In this document: piece by piece, positions 34,905-46,117 of the stretch | Layout: every line of letters starts with the position of its first letter | Numbering within the stretch: the stretch's first letter is position 1 | Source: Apodemus sylvaticus | Lineage: Eukaryota; Chordata; Mammalia; Rodentia; Muridae | Assembly (NCBI RefSeq): GCF_947179515.1 | Contig: NC_067472.1 | Location: forward strand, 104,739,506 to 104,803,505 | DNA: 64,000 nt | Reading direction: 5' to 3' | Notes under the pieces: model-generated | The model's input: only the letters and a program-made list of their open reading frames with translations | Database searches by the model: none | Told to the model about the DNA's origin: nothing | Position numbers and translations under genes: made by a program

Positions 34905-35040
34905 TCCAGCATGGTTTGTATTCACACCTGTAATGACTGCATTAGGAAGGATGAGGTCAGCCAGCTACACTGCAAATCTGAGGCCAGTATAGACTATACA
35001 TAGTGAGACTCTCACAAATCAAACCCAAACAACAGCAAAA
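34905..35040 (+). mobile_element. Degenerate B1/B4-like SINE
   Basis: 'attcacacctgtaatgactg', 'atctgaggccagtatagact' and an AAAC-rich tail. Confidence 0.55.
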
Positions 35041-35611
35041 GTGCCTCTCCTATCTTTCTTTCATTCAATTCTGAGTAAAAGCAACATTATTATTACGATG
35101 CTTAAATCAGAATCATATAAAACATCTTTAAATGTTTTCTTAGAAGGTTCTAATACCTGGGATGTGTTGTGTGATCTTTAAACTAGCCTGTTTATACAAA
35201 ATTCAGTACTACCTTAGCATATGTTGGACAGACAGCTTATCTGTCTAAAATATACATAGTTATCCACTGAATACTGATATTGTATCAATTTCACAACAGA
35301 AAGCACATGTGTTAGTACTTGGAATGTGCATCTGGTTTATACAATGCTACGGACAACATGAGCACATAACTTTGCAGCTATTTAATAAAAGGCATCCTCC
35401 TTTTAAAGAGGTACATAGTTAAATCCACCCAATGGTGAATAATAAGTACCAGTTATTTAATTATTTAAGGCTTCTTCAACCTTATCCATTGATTTTTTTT
35501 TTCTTATAGGAAAAAAAGTCTGCAACAGAAATAACTACTCAAACTTTAATCAGGAAGAAGTCTATAGAACAGAGCACTCTAATTTAGGTTTCTTCTAAAA
35601 TTCCAATAGTG

Positions 35612-35760
35612 TCATGGCTTGGTAGTGGATAACTTTAATCCTAGAACTTAGATGCAAAAGCAAAAATCTTTGTAAATTCTAGGCTAGCATGATCTACAAT
35701 CTGAGTTCCAAGCCTGGAACACCCTGAGTTTTTAAACTCGGTAAAAACCAAGTGTTTACA
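35612..35760 (+). mobile_element. Degenerate B1 SINE
   Basis: 'gcttggtagtggataacttt' and 'ggctagcatgatctacaatc' remain. Confidence 0.65.
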
Positions 35761-35863
35761 CCTTGAGACCATGACTCAATATATAAATAAATAGATAAAA
35801 TGTCATTAGCTTTTACTCTGTCTTCCATTTTTCAATAGAATTCTTATCTAAAAATAATAGCTA

Positions 35864-36030
35864 GGGCAGCGGTGGCGCACGCCTTTAATCCCAGCACTTG
35901 GGAGGCAGAGGCAGGCGGGTTTCTGAGTTCTAGGTCAGCCTGGTCTACAGAGTGAGTTCCAGGACAGCCAGGGCTACACAGAGAAACCCAGTATCCAAAA
36001 AACCAAAAAAACAAAAACAAAAAACAAAAA
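35864..36030 (+). mobile_element. Young B1 SINE
   Basis: Nearly intact: 'ggtggcgcacgcctttaatc' and 'ctacagagtgagttccagga', tail of AAAAC units. Flanked by a perfect 15-bp duplication, taaaaataatagcta, at 35849-35863 and 36031-36045. Confidence 0.95.
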
Positions 36031-36070
36031 TAAAAATAATAGCTATATAGTCATGGGTCTCTGGGTATTT

Positions 36071-36081
36071 GGGGGGGGGGG
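36071..36081 (+). repeat. Poly-G run (11)
   Basis: Eleven G in a row. A second 11-G run lies at 36294-36304. Confidence 0.95.
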
Positions 36082-36845
36082 TTCCTCTCCCTCTCCTTAT
36101 ATTTGGTAAATTTTTTTCCACAAAGCATTGTGAAATCAGGAAAGGGGTTTGCAATACTTTCATAGTCTCTGTCATTTCCCAATAATGATTTAATTTGATA
36201 ATTGGTTAAGATTTAAATTTGGTCCAGTTTATTAAAGCATTTTCAAGCCCTTGCCTAGAATGCTTTAAATCCTATGTTCTGTTCTTAGCATCTGGGGGGG
36301 GGGGAAGTACCAATTGGAAAAACACAAATTATAGTTTCTGAACTTTTAGAAAAGAATGTCTAAAATTTTAGCCTTGTCAGAATATTAATAAGTCAGCAAA
36401 CATCCTCAAAGCTATACCATTTAAAATGTCTAATAAATTTACATCCTGTTTTCAGGGTGAAAAGTAGCTAGTACATATTTGAATGCCTTCATCACAACAA
36501 GATTTTTATTGGGGAGAAATGATTTGGTTTCTCTGTTTTCAACCTTAAAAAGTGTTACACTAGTCAGCATGACTGGGCTACCCACTGATGTCAAAGACAG
36601 CTGTAAAAGCAGTTCTTTCTCAAAAGCAGAAGCTGGAATGTATTTAATCAGCAAGCAAAAGGTATCTTGTGCTTGACATCAGCCATCTGGAAACAGAGGC
36701 GGAAATTCAGGAGAAATAGCTCAAATGCGTCTGAACATTCAAAACAGAGGAGAGCTGTTCTTTCATTTTCCTTGATGGATAGACAAATGCACAACTAATC
36801 ACTCAAGCTAGTATCTGAGAGGTTACTGTATACACTCTGAAATGC

Positions 36846-37236
36846 TGCGTTAGTCATTATTCTGTTGTTGTGAAGAGATACCATGATCAAGGCAACTCTC
36901 ATAAAAGAGAACATTTAATTGGGGTTGGCTTACAGTTTCTGCAGCTTAGTCCATTATTTCCACAGTGAGAAGCATGGCCACATTCAAGCAGACAAAATGC
37001 TGGAGAAGCAGCTGAGAGTTCTATATCCTGATCCATAGGTAGAGAAAAAGAGACTTTTGAAGCCTCAAAGTCCATCCCAGTGACACATTCCCTCCAATTG
37101 GCCACATCTACTCTACAAGTCCACACCTTCTAATCATTGCAATTCGTTCAAACAGTTTCACTCCCAAGTGATGCAAGCATTCAAATACCCAAGCTTATGG
37201 GGGGTGGGGGGCATTCTTATTCAAACCACCACAATG
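36846..37236 (+). mobile_element. Murine dispersed repeat, 'attgctgtga' family (unnamed)
   Basis: I recognise the block as a common mouse repeat. It has 'gttgttgtgaagagatacca', 'acatttaattggggttggct', 'gctgagagttctatatcctg', 'cagtgacacattccctccaa' and a terminal 'attcaaaccaccacaatgg'. I cannot assign the RepBase name. Its opening resembles the repeat at 44881-45236. Confidence 0.7.
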
Positions 37237-37249
37237 GCAAATTTCAAAA

Positions 37250-37345
37250 TACAGCACACACCACCATACCTACTTTTTAAATGTGAATTCTAGGTATCAA
37301 ACTTATGTCCTTGCAATTTCATGAGAAATGCTTTCCAGCCCATGA
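37250..37345 (-). mobile_element. SINE fragment
   Basis: 'cacacaccaccatacctact' (B1-type head complement) is joined to 'gaaatgctttccagccc' (B3/B4 head complement). Confidence 0.45.
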
Positions 37346-37831
37346 GCTGACATGTAATCACATAAATCTGACTTAGTTATAGTTGATCTGTGTATTTTAT
37401 AACATTTTATGCATAGTTATCTTATTTTGTCAATTAGATTTTGCATTCCATATATAAGTTCTTATTCCCTTCTATAAAAGGAATAGACTTTTATAATCCA
37501 GAGGATGAGAGTTCTCTGGAACACCACAGTATAGCATTTGTATCCAACTCTTCACCAAATTTTATACTAAAGATTGGAAATATATAATTTATTCTATTTT
37601 AATGTAAAATAGAGACTACTCTAACAAAGATTCGCCAAACCAATATTTTTCATATAAAAGTACTAAATTTAAAAAAAAAAAATGCTTTCTAGCTAACATA
37701 TATACAATGCTACCAACCATTAACAAATTCTAAGAAACTGCAGAATTTAACTAGTTGAACTCCTTTAAACCAATAAAAAAAATCTATCATTAAGCATACA
37801 ATGCGGGTGTACCAGTCTTTTTTAGTGTTTC

Positions 37832-37832
<1 letters not shown>

Positions 37833-37861
<29 letters not shown>
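37833..37861 (+). repeat. (TG)n microsatellite
   Basis: About fourteen TG units. Confidence 0.95.
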
Positions 37862-37862
<1 letters not shown>

Positions 37863-38003
37863 AAGTGTCTATTCAGTTTAATTTCTCTGACTAGCCCAGC
37901 ATACATAATTTCTATTAAGTAATGTTAATTTACCAAATCCCCAAAGCACTTCCTTACCTCTTTCCAACATTTATCTAAGCCTCCATCAACAATTCAGAAA
38001 CAT

Positions 38004-38150
38004 GCTCAGCATGTCTGTGCACATCTGTAATCCCAGCATTTGGAGGCTGAAGCAGTAGCATCTCAAACTCAAGGCCAGTCTGGACTACAGAGCTAGTTGA
38101 AGGGTAGCATAAGCTAAAAAAGGTGAGACCCTGTATCAAAAACCAAAACT
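38004..38150 (+). mobile_element. B1/ID_B1-like SINE
   Basis: 'gcacatctgtaatcccagca', 'aaggccagtctggactacag' and 'gagaccctgtatcaaaaacc'. ID- and B1-like scraps follow to about 38240. Confidence 0.7.
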
Positions 38151-38253
38151 ATGCCTTAGTGGTAGAAGATTTCCCTTTTATGTGGGCAGAATAACCATTT
38201 CAAATCCAATGTAGACTACACAGTGAGTTCCAGAAAGGGAAAGAGGAGAATGA

Positions 38254-38255
<2 letters not shown>

Positions 38256-38290
<35 letters not shown>

Positions 38291-38306
38291 AGAAGAAGAA
38301 GAAGAA
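38256..38306 (+). repeat. (GA)n-(GAA)n purine microsatellite
   Basis: About sixteen GA units followed by six GAA units. Confidence 0.95.
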
Positions 38307-38566
38307 AAAAGCACCAGACAGAAGTCATTGTCTTCACATTAAAATTAAGGTAATGAGCAACTTTTTAAAAAATCAACTATTTCTGTTCTTTGTGTTTACT
38401 TAAGCATGAATTATTAAAATTACTTTCAATATGAATTATGTTTCAAATTATAATTTTAAACTGTTAAGTTTCTGTAAATCCACTTTACTTGTCCACAGAA
38501 AACTGCTATACACTGCAATATACAAAAGCAATCCACAGCATGGGTGCTACTAGAACTCATTCATAA

Positions 38567-38568
38567 AT

Positions 38569-38604
<36 letters not shown>

Positions 38605-38632
38605 TACATATATAATATACACACACACATAT
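38567..38632 (+). repeat. (TA)n-(CA)n compound microsatellite
   Basis: About eleven TA units, then two CA runs separated by 'tacatatataatata'. Confidence 0.95.
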
Positions 38633-40005
38633 TGTACATAACAAGTGTAAGCACCCTATATTAGCGTCAAACAATAAGGTGAATACTTGAGAAGATACCC
38701 AAAGTCAACCTCTGGCCTTCATATACGTGCATTTATACTGCATACATAGGATCACACACGCAAAGGTAAAGCAAAGTAAACTCAATGTGCATGTGTATAG
38801 CCATCACAAACTAAATGTAGATGAACAGCAGAAACTTCCTAATAGTAATATGTAGGTCAAAAACCTCCAAAATTCTTGTACAAATCTACCAATGGAAATG
38901 AACTTGTTGCCATTTGAGGACCTTAGACATTTCTTCTTTCCTTCCTTCCTTAGGTATTTAAGTTTCTCACATAAGTGCAGTAGGCTGTTAGAAAACATTA
39001 ATCAACACTTAACAATTTATAGAAGGATGAACATAAATCATTTTTAAAATTTCTTTTAAAATTGTCACATCCCTAGTTAATATTCATGAGGATAATTTCA
39101 CAAAAGCAGTTACAAAATGAAGGCAGAGGAACAAGGCTATATATAGATACACCAATGTAAGAAAAAGGAAATTTCTCTTTTCTTAAAAAAGAGAAAATAG
39201 GTTCAATAAAAATGTTTCCTAAATAACAATTTCATAATTTTTTAACCAAATCATTCATTACTCAGAATGATTTGGAGAACCAGATAATGGTACAGAAAGC
39301 TGAGTTCATTTGGTTCAGACAGGTGGCTAGTCTAGAGCTCTGTTAGCAGCCCAAACCCACCCACAATAGCCCTAAAGACGATTATGCAAATGCCAGCTAC
39401 TGAGCATTTTCCCAGGAACAGGAGAAGGGTTCCTAGTAGAAGCTGCAATTGTTCAGCAATCATGTGGAAAAACAAGCAGAGTTGTGTTGGGGATATTTTT
39501 CTATCCCCCTTAATTGCTGAAGGCAGAATGTTTTTATTAAGAGAACTACTTCAGAATGTATAAGATATATAAACACTTACACATACACACGTGTATCTAT
39601 TTGGTGTACATTTTTCAAAAACCACGAGCAGTTTATCCCACTCTCATCCCCAAGGTCCCCTGGCTGAACATTCTATTATCCCTTCTTATCAATGCCAGAG
39701 CTCATCTGTTAGGTACCTGTTCCCTTGCCAATAAGACAAACAGAAATTTAGAAACCTTTTAACATTTTGCTTTGCACCTTGTTTTACTTTTAAAACAGTC
39801 TTCATTTCCTTTCTCATTAGGGACACGATGTAACAGGTGAAACCCATAAGAAATACAATACTGACAAGCCAACACTATTACTTAGCTGCATGCTATTAAT
39901 GTTCTGATGTAAAGTCATCAGGGTCTTCAGTCTCTAAATAGGATAGTTTTCAAGCAGCCTGCTTCTAACATCTCATTTTATGATTCTCTCTAAAATTAAA
40001 TGGAC

Positions 40006-40118
40006 TGGGCTTGGTAGCATATGCCTTTAATCTTGGGGCTGGGAAGGCAGAGAAGACAGGTAGATCTCTGTGAGTTGAAGGTCAGCCTAATCTACAAAGA
40101 GAGCTCTAGGCCAACAAC
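40006..40118 (+). mobile_element. B1 SINE, 3'-truncated
   Basis: 'tgggcttggtagcatatgcc' to 'gtcagcctaatctacaaaga'; it stops before the usual tail and runs into a short B3-like scrap. Confidence 0.8.
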
Positions 40119-40179
40119 CTGAGTTTAATCTCTAGGACTCACCTGGTAGAAGGAAAACTTCCATAGTGAGACCATTTAT

Positions 40180-40264
40180 TGAAAGAGAGAGAAAGAGAGG
40201 GAGATGGTGAGAGGGAGAGAGAGAGACAGAGACAGAGACAGAGACACAGAGACACAGAGACAGA
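40180..40264 (+). repeat. (GA)n/(GACA)n purine-rich tract
   Basis: GAGA units grading into GAGACA units over 85 bp. Confidence 0.92.
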
Positions 40265-40984
40265 ACTAATGGTCTTTCACATTTTCTTCTGGTGTGATTT
40301 CTGATTATACAACATTCAAAAACAATATACATGCATTTATTCCCCCACTCTGTCCTACTTAACCCTCAGCTCTGTCTTCTGTATTAGACGAGACACTGCT
40401 TATTTGACTAAGCTATTAAGTACAATTTCTTTTGTTACTGTGGTGGAACTCAAAGGTTTCCATAACTCTTATGCTGCAAAATGTTACAAAGTTCTGCTAA
40501 ATACATTTAAGGAAGGATTTTATTTAAAAACTTATATGCAGTGAGTATGAGATTCATCACAGATATAATCTTACATATATTCAATTCATATAATATATAA
40601 ATATGTTACTTTAAAACAAGATACTATAACTTAAAAGTTGAATAAAGACTACAAACATATACCCCACTATTCATGGAACAGATTGGTATCTTTAAGAGCT
40701 CTTTTCAAAATGATTTTGCCAGTTTTGAAATGATTGCTCCTTATGGGAACAAAGAACTTTAATTGTGTCTCTTATTGCACTACAGGGTGTTTAATGTCAT
40801 TCATAAGTTCATTCATTAGTCCTAAATTCAAACAAATGTGTAAGTCACAATCACAGTTTAAAAAGAGTACACACCTTGGTTAGGAAATTATTTAGTTAAA
40901 AAAAAGGGGGTGGGCTTTTGTAAATTCTAACATAGGTATGCAGTAGAAGGGCAAATGTAATACATTCTATTTCCTGTTCAAAGC

Positions 40985-41738
40985 TCAGAATACCCAAGAT
41001 ACAATTCACAGACCACATGAAGCTCAAGAAGGAAGACCAAAGTATGGATGCTTCAATTCTTTCTTAGAAGGGGAAACAAAATACTCATGGGAGAAAATAT
41101 GGAAACAAAGTGTGGCACAGAGACTGAAGGAAAGGCCCTCCAGAGACTGCCCCATCTGGGGGTCCATCCCATATACAGTCACCAAATCTAGACACTATTG
41201 TAGATGTCAAGAAGTGCTTACTGACAGGAGCCTGAATTAGCTGTCTCCTGCAAGGCTCTACCAGAGCCTGACAAATACAGAGGAGGATATTTGTAGCCAA
41301 CCAATGGACTGAGCACGGGGTCACCAATGAAGGAGTCAGAGAAAGGACTGAAGGAGCTAAAGGAGTTTGCAACCCCACAGGAAGAACAATATCAACCAAC
41401 CAGACTTCCTAGGGGACTAAACCACCAACCAAGGAGTACACATGGAGTGACCCATGGCTCCAGCTGCATATGTAGCAGAAGATGGCCTTGTTGGGCATCT
41501 ATGGGAGAAGAGGCCCTTCCTTGGTCCTATGAAGACTCAATGCCCCAGTGTAGGGGAATGCGAGGGTAGGGAGGCCAGAGTGGGTGAGTGGGTGGGGGAA
41601 TACCCTCATAGAAACAGGGGGAGGGGGATGGAATAGGGGGTTTCCGGAGGGGAAACCAGGAAAGATGATAAAATTTGAAATGTAAATAAAGAAAATATCC
41701 AATAAAAGAAAAAAATAAAATTAAAAAAAGAAAAAAAA
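40985..41738 (+). mobile_element. Mouse L1 3' end, about 750 bp
   Basis: Starts in the region near the end of ORF2 ('accacatgaagctcaagaag', 'tatggatgcttcaattcttt'), continues through 'gactgagcacggggtcacca' and 'accaccaaccaaggagtaca', a polypurine stretch, and 'gaaaatatccaataaaagaa'. One of the two best preserved L1 ends here. Open frames at 41327-41569 are not genes. Confidence 0.93.
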
Positions 41739-41940
41739 TTTTAACATACCAAGGATGGCTAAAAATTTAAAAGACCATAGCACATGTGAGCAAAAATGCA
41801 GAGAAACTGCTACTGGAAATGCAAAATGGTAGAACCACTTCAGAAGTCAGTTTAGGTAGATTCTGAAAATATCAGTAAATTAAATTGGCTATAAACCCAA
41901 GAAAACTAAAAGCATATGTCCACTTAAAAACTTGTACACA

Positions 41941-42075
41941 GCTGGGAAGTGGTGGCACATGCCTTTAATCTCAGCACTTAGGAGGCAGAGGCAGGCAGAT
42001 TTCTGAGTTCAAGGCCAGCCAGGGCTACACAGAGAAGCCCTGTCCTGGGGGGAGGGAGGAACGAGGAGGGAACAA
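41941..42075 (+). mobile_element. B1 SINE, internally deleted
   Basis: 'gtggtggcacatgcctttaa' and 'tttctgagttcaaggccagc' join directly to 'cagggctacacagagaagcc', lacking about 28 bp. This is a different deletion from the copy at 32093. Confidence 0.9.
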
Positions 42076-42099
42076 AACAAAAAACTTGTACAGGACAGG

Positions 42100-42262
42100 C
42101 CAATAGGATGGCTCAGCAGGTAAAGGTACATGCTACCAAGTCTAACAACTTGAGTTTGATCTCCAGGACTCAGTGAAAGGAAGAAACTAACTCCTGCAAG
42201 TTGTCCTCTAACTTCCATATGTGGGCACAAACAAGTATAATTAAAACAAAACAATAACAAAA
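42100..42262 (+). mobile_element. B3-type SINE
   Basis: 'aggatggctcagcaggtaaa', 'gatctccaggactcagtg' and 'actcctgcaagttgtcctct'. Confidence 0.85.
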
Positions 42263-42267
42263 AACCT

Positions 42268-42328
42268 TGCAGGCATGGTGGCATATGCCTTTACTCCCAG
42301 ACGCTTACTATAGTAAGAGGCAAAGGCC
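42268..42328 (+). mobile_element. B1 SINE fragment (head only)
   Basis: 'tgcaggcatggtggcatatg' then 'cctttactcccag'; the rest is absent. Confidence 0.7.
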
Positions 42329-42647
42329 CCTTACAGTAAACTTCTCTAGTCCAAGGTCTGGGCTGCTCTTCCCCCAGTTCCCCTTCCCTATATAATCCAG
42401 CCATTTTGGTTACTAGACCCCTTTCTCTCCGGTGCCCTGCTCCTCCTATGGCCCCCTCAGAGTCATGTTCACTTTGGACCGTCCTCTATTCAGATGTCTA
42501 TTTTGTGTATTGCTGAATTGCTTTAGTACTTTTATGGATCACTGGAGCAAGAAATGGTACAAAGATGATAATAGCCTAACCTTGTTTGCATCCGTTCTAT
42601 CTTTTCAACATAGAAAAGATTTTGACAAGCTATTGCCATCTGGCATA

Positions 42648-42776
42648 ACACCTGCTTTTGTGAATAAAATTTTATTAGATGTCAGCCACACCCATTTACC
42701 TACATGTTATCTATGGTTAATGTTTGTTTATGGAGTAGTTGCTAGAGACCCTTTGATCTGTAAAGCCAAAATTTAA
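42648..42776 (+). mobile_element. Ancient hAT-Charlie-type DNA transposon relic
   Basis: 'ttttgtgaataaaattttat', 'gccacacccatttacctaca', 'tatctatggttaatgtttgt' and 'gagaccctttgatctgtaaa' match, in order, a widespread mammalian hAT-type non-autonomous element ('aataaagttttattggaaca...' family). The terminal repeats are lost or unclear. Confidence 0.65.
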
Positions 42777-42854
42777 GCTCATAGTTAGAACTTTTAATGC
42801 AACTTCCCCAATAATTCATCTTACTAGGTTTTCTAAATTATCCATTCACAATTT

Positions 42855-42962
42855 GGTGAGAGACAGAGATAGAGACACAGAGGGGAGGAATGGAGGAAGA
42901 GAGAGAGAAAGAGAGAGAGACAGACAGACAGACAGATACATAGACACACACAGAGACACAAA
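42855..42962 (+). repeat. (GA)n/(GACA)n tract
   Basis: Purine-rich GA runs with a five-unit GACA block near 42920. Confidence 0.92.
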
Positions 42963-43414
42963 GTGGGAGGAACAATATTTTAAAACAAACAGTTGTAATG
43001 CACACAGGGTAACAAAATTACAGCCTTTTGACAATTTTAGTAAGTGAAGTCTGGAACACAGTTATAGCCATTTGTTTCCCAACACTCTATGGTTGCTTTC
43101 ATTCTCCATTAATAAAGACATTTAAATTGGCAGAGATCATATGACATTGAAAATATCAAATATTTACTGTTTTGTCCTTTGGGAGTGAGAGATGCTCTGG
43201 ATGGCTAAGCATCGCCCATCCAAATGACCTTTCTTTCTTGTCCTTCCTCTAATTATTCATTAAAGTTAGGACTGAGGTAATTAAGCACTCTTCCCTTACA
43301 CTGCTGCCTTACACTCTCTGCAGCCTGCTGAGGGCTGGGATTATATGTATGAACCACTGCACCATCTTTATTTAACAGTTTTTAAAGTGATACATTTATA
43401 TAAGAAGCAATAAT

Positions 43415-43565
43415 CAGCTGGGTGTGGTGGCACATACCTGCAATCTTAGCACTCTAGAAGTTCATGATTATGAACTATGAGGCCAGCTTGGGCTACAGAG
43501 TAAGTTTAATGTCAACCTGGGCTGCACAGCAAGACTGTCTCATAAAGTCACAAATAAAGAGCCCC
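43415..43565 (+). mobile_element. B1/B4-like SINE
   Basis: 'gctgggtgtggtggcacata', 'aggccagcttgggctacaga' and a second 'caacctgggctgcacagcaa', so part of the unit is duplicated. Confidence 0.7.
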
Positions 43566-44151
43566 ACAGAAACCAAAGAAACCAACGAGTCTGTGAGGTC
43601 ATTATACTCCTTTATGAATTATAAATGCAAAACCTAGAAAATAGAAGGATATCCTGCTATTCTGAGAATGATCCCTTACTGTTAAACACCTCTTAAATAA
43701 TTTCCTTTGATTTTTTTAAAATTCCTTTGCAAATATACATAATGAATACAATTTCTTTAAAAAAAACTGTTAACAAGCATAAGCTGCAATTTGTTTTTAA
43801 ATCTTCGACTTTAGAACAATAGTGCTAGATTATTTTGAGCACTTACTGATGTATCAGCAAGTACTTGGGTTCTGCCCTTCATAAACTGTGATCGGAAAGA
43901 AGGGAATCATGATGCATCTCCATGGTGAGTTTCTATTCTAGCTGAAGTCTTCCAAATACTTTCAAAGCAAGCAATGCTTCTGACATCTAATGGTATGAAG
44001 GAATTTGCCAACAAAAACAAAACTTTAGAAACCATGGCCTTAAGTACTAAAAACTGTAAGTACAAAGTGCTAGCTTTAAGCCACAAAATATTCAGGAAAG
44101 TTATTAAAATAATTATGAAACATGTTTTTTATTTCATTTTTTTGTTTACTC

Positions 44152-44225
44152 ATTTAGATGATGAGATAGACCCCAGGGCTTCACACAACCTAAGCACTTT
44201 ACCACTGAACTACACCCTCAGCCAA
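44152..44225 (-). mobile_element. ID-type SINE fragment
   Basis: 'cacttta' and 'ccactgaactacaccctcag' are the complement of the ID head. Confidence 0.6.
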
Positions 44226-44245
44226 GTATCTTTAATCACTCTTTT

Positions 44246-44474
44246 TAAATAAATGGTTTTTATTCTTTTACATATGAGTGCTTTGCCTGCATGTCTATCT
44301 GATAATCATGTGTGTGCCTGGTGCCTTGTGGTGGCGAGAAAGTGATGTCGGATCCCCTGGAACTGGAGTTATAGATAGCTGTTAATCACTATGTGAATGC
44401 TTGGAATTGAACCTGGGTCCTCTGGATGAACAGACTGCAAGAGTTCTTAACCACTGAGCCACTCTCTCCAGCTC
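44246..44474 (-). mobile_element. B3 SINE
   Basis: Well preserved: 'gtcggatcccctggaactgg', 'ttaaccactgagccactctc' visible on the plus strand. Confidence 0.88.
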
Positions 44475-44794
44475 AAAATACTTTTTTTAAAAATTGTTTT
44501 ATGTGTGCAGAAACCATGTGCTCATATTTATTAAATGCTCACCGAATTGCAATATTTAAGCTGGTAAAAAAAAAAATTTGCTTGAATAAATAACATTTGT
44601 TAATTCTTCATTAAAAACAAGTGTCTTGAGTCAATGTTTGATTCATTTTTATTAGTTTTATGAAAACTAAGAGCATAATTTTGCTAAATTACATGAAGTA
44701 TTTTTTTAAAAAGATGAAAAGTAAGTCACTATATAGATAACAGAACTGGATCCTAAAAAAAGAAAAGGCTTACAAACTACTTAAATCAAAGTTT

Positions 44795-44880
44795 GGGTCA
44801 GAAAAGATGGCTTACCAGGTAAAAGCATTTGCTGCACAAATCTGACAAACAAGTTTGACCCATAAAACCCATGTGCCCAA
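44795..44880 (+). mobile_element. B3 SINE, 5' half (interrupted)
   Basis: 'gaaaagatggcttaccaggt' to 'ttgacccataaaacccatgt'. The 3' half resumes at 45237 after an inserted repeat. Confidence 0.7.
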
Positions 44881-45236
44881 GTTAGAGTTTCTATTGCTGT
44901 GACAAAACACTGTGACCAAAAACAATTGGAGAGCAATGAGTTTATTTCTACTTATATGACTTGGGTCACATTCTATTGCTGAGGAAAGTCAGGGCAGGAA
45001 CTCAAGGCAGAAACTGAAGCAAAAGTCATGGAAAAATGTTGCTTACTGGCTTGTTCCCCACATACACATACACATGCCCAGAATGGCACCACCCACAGTG
45101 AGATGGGCTCTCGCGAATCAATCTTAGCTTGTCCATAGGCCAAGCTGGTAGGGCATTCTCTCAGCTGAAGCTCCCAATGACACCAGCCTTTGTAAAAGTG
45201 ACAAAAACAAAACAATCACACAACTAACCAAGCCAC
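44881..45236 (+). mobile_element. Murine dispersed repeat, 'attgctgtga' family, inserted in a B3
   Basis: 'gagtttctattgctgtgaca', 'gaaagtcagggcaggaactc', 'gaatggcaccacccacagtg' and 'attctctcagctgaagctcc' follow a common mouse repeat I recognise but cannot name. Confidence 0.7.
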
Positions 45237-45332
45237 AGTGACATTAGTCAGCTGACTCCTGTAAATGACCTCTGTATTCACACACATAACATACCCACAT
45301 ATACATACACACATACAATAAAATTTTTAAAA
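45237..45332 (+). mobile_element. B3 SINE, 3' half (interrupted)
   Basis: 'gctgactcctgtaaatgacc' and 'cacatataca' CA-rich end with 'ataaaattttt' tail; continues the element begun at 44795. Confidence 0.7.
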
Positions 45333-45444
45333 ATAAATGTACATTTTATTAAAATTATTAATGTATAAGGATATTAAGGAGTAATTTACACTATAGGAAC
45401 AACTGTTGTTCTCAATTTTTGGTAAAAATACAGCTAAAATTATT

Positions 45445-45633
45445 TTAAATTTTATGTATGTGAAATCTTCTGCCTGTATATATGTATGTGCATTTCCGGT
45501 ATGCCTGGTACCCTCAGAGGTCAGAAGAGGACATCAGATCCTCTGACTAGAATTACAGATGGCTGTACAGCACCATGGGGGTGTTGGAAATAGAACCAGT
45601 GCTTTTAACTGATGAGCCCTCTCTCCAGACCTC
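45445..45633 (-). mobile_element. B3 SINE
   Basis: 'gtcagaagaggacatcagat' and 'gagccctctctccagacc'. Confidence 0.85.
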
Positions 45634-45892
45634 CATAAAGACACATTTTTTAACACATTTCTCTAATGAAGAGTAACATCAGTGTCTACCCTAAATGTTA
45701 ATATCTACAGGAAGAAAGCATCCTTCATTTCTCACACACCCAGTTTTATAAGGCGTTAAGTACTATACTAAGTATTAGAAATGTTCATAAGCAAAGTGGA
45801 ATCCTGCATGCCAGGACTTTACATATACAGAGTACAGCAAAAACACTCACACAGAATGATTCTTAGGAAGTGTTATGGTCCCCTCTTTTTTG

Positions 45893-46074
45893 AGTTATTT
45901 TTATTATTTTATGTATATAAGTGTATGGTCTGCATGTATGTATGTGTACCATATGAGACTATCAGAAGAGGGCATCACATCACTCAAGATGGGTGAGATG
46001 TTTGTAAACTACCATGTGGGTGCTGGGAAACAGATTTAGGTCCTCTTAATCACTGAGACAGCTCTATAGCTCCT
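45893..46074 (-). mobile_element. B3 SINE
   Basis: 'atcagaagagggcatcacat', 'taccatgtgggtgctgggaa' and a diverged head. Confidence 0.8.
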
Positions 46075-46087
46075 GGTTCTGTCTTTT

Positions 46088-46117
46088 AAATAATAATAAT
46101 AATTATTATTATTATCA
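46088..46117. repeat. (TAA)n/(TTA)n self-complementary tract
   Basis: AAT units switch to ATT units at the centre, giving a near-perfect palindrome of about 26 bp. Confidence 0.9.

Noticed and set aside
39169..39198. Inverted repeat ttctcttttctt / aaaaaagagaaaa
   Set aside because: Low-complexity A/G versus C/T tract, expected by chance in AT-rich intron.
41085..41702. Several 60-104-codon frames on both strands
   Set aside because: They lie within the L1 3' untranslated end.
42340..42430. TATA-like 'cctatataatccag' followed by a C/T-rich stretch, resembling an LTR promoter
   Set aside because: Short, no matching LTR ends or second LTR found; too little to call.
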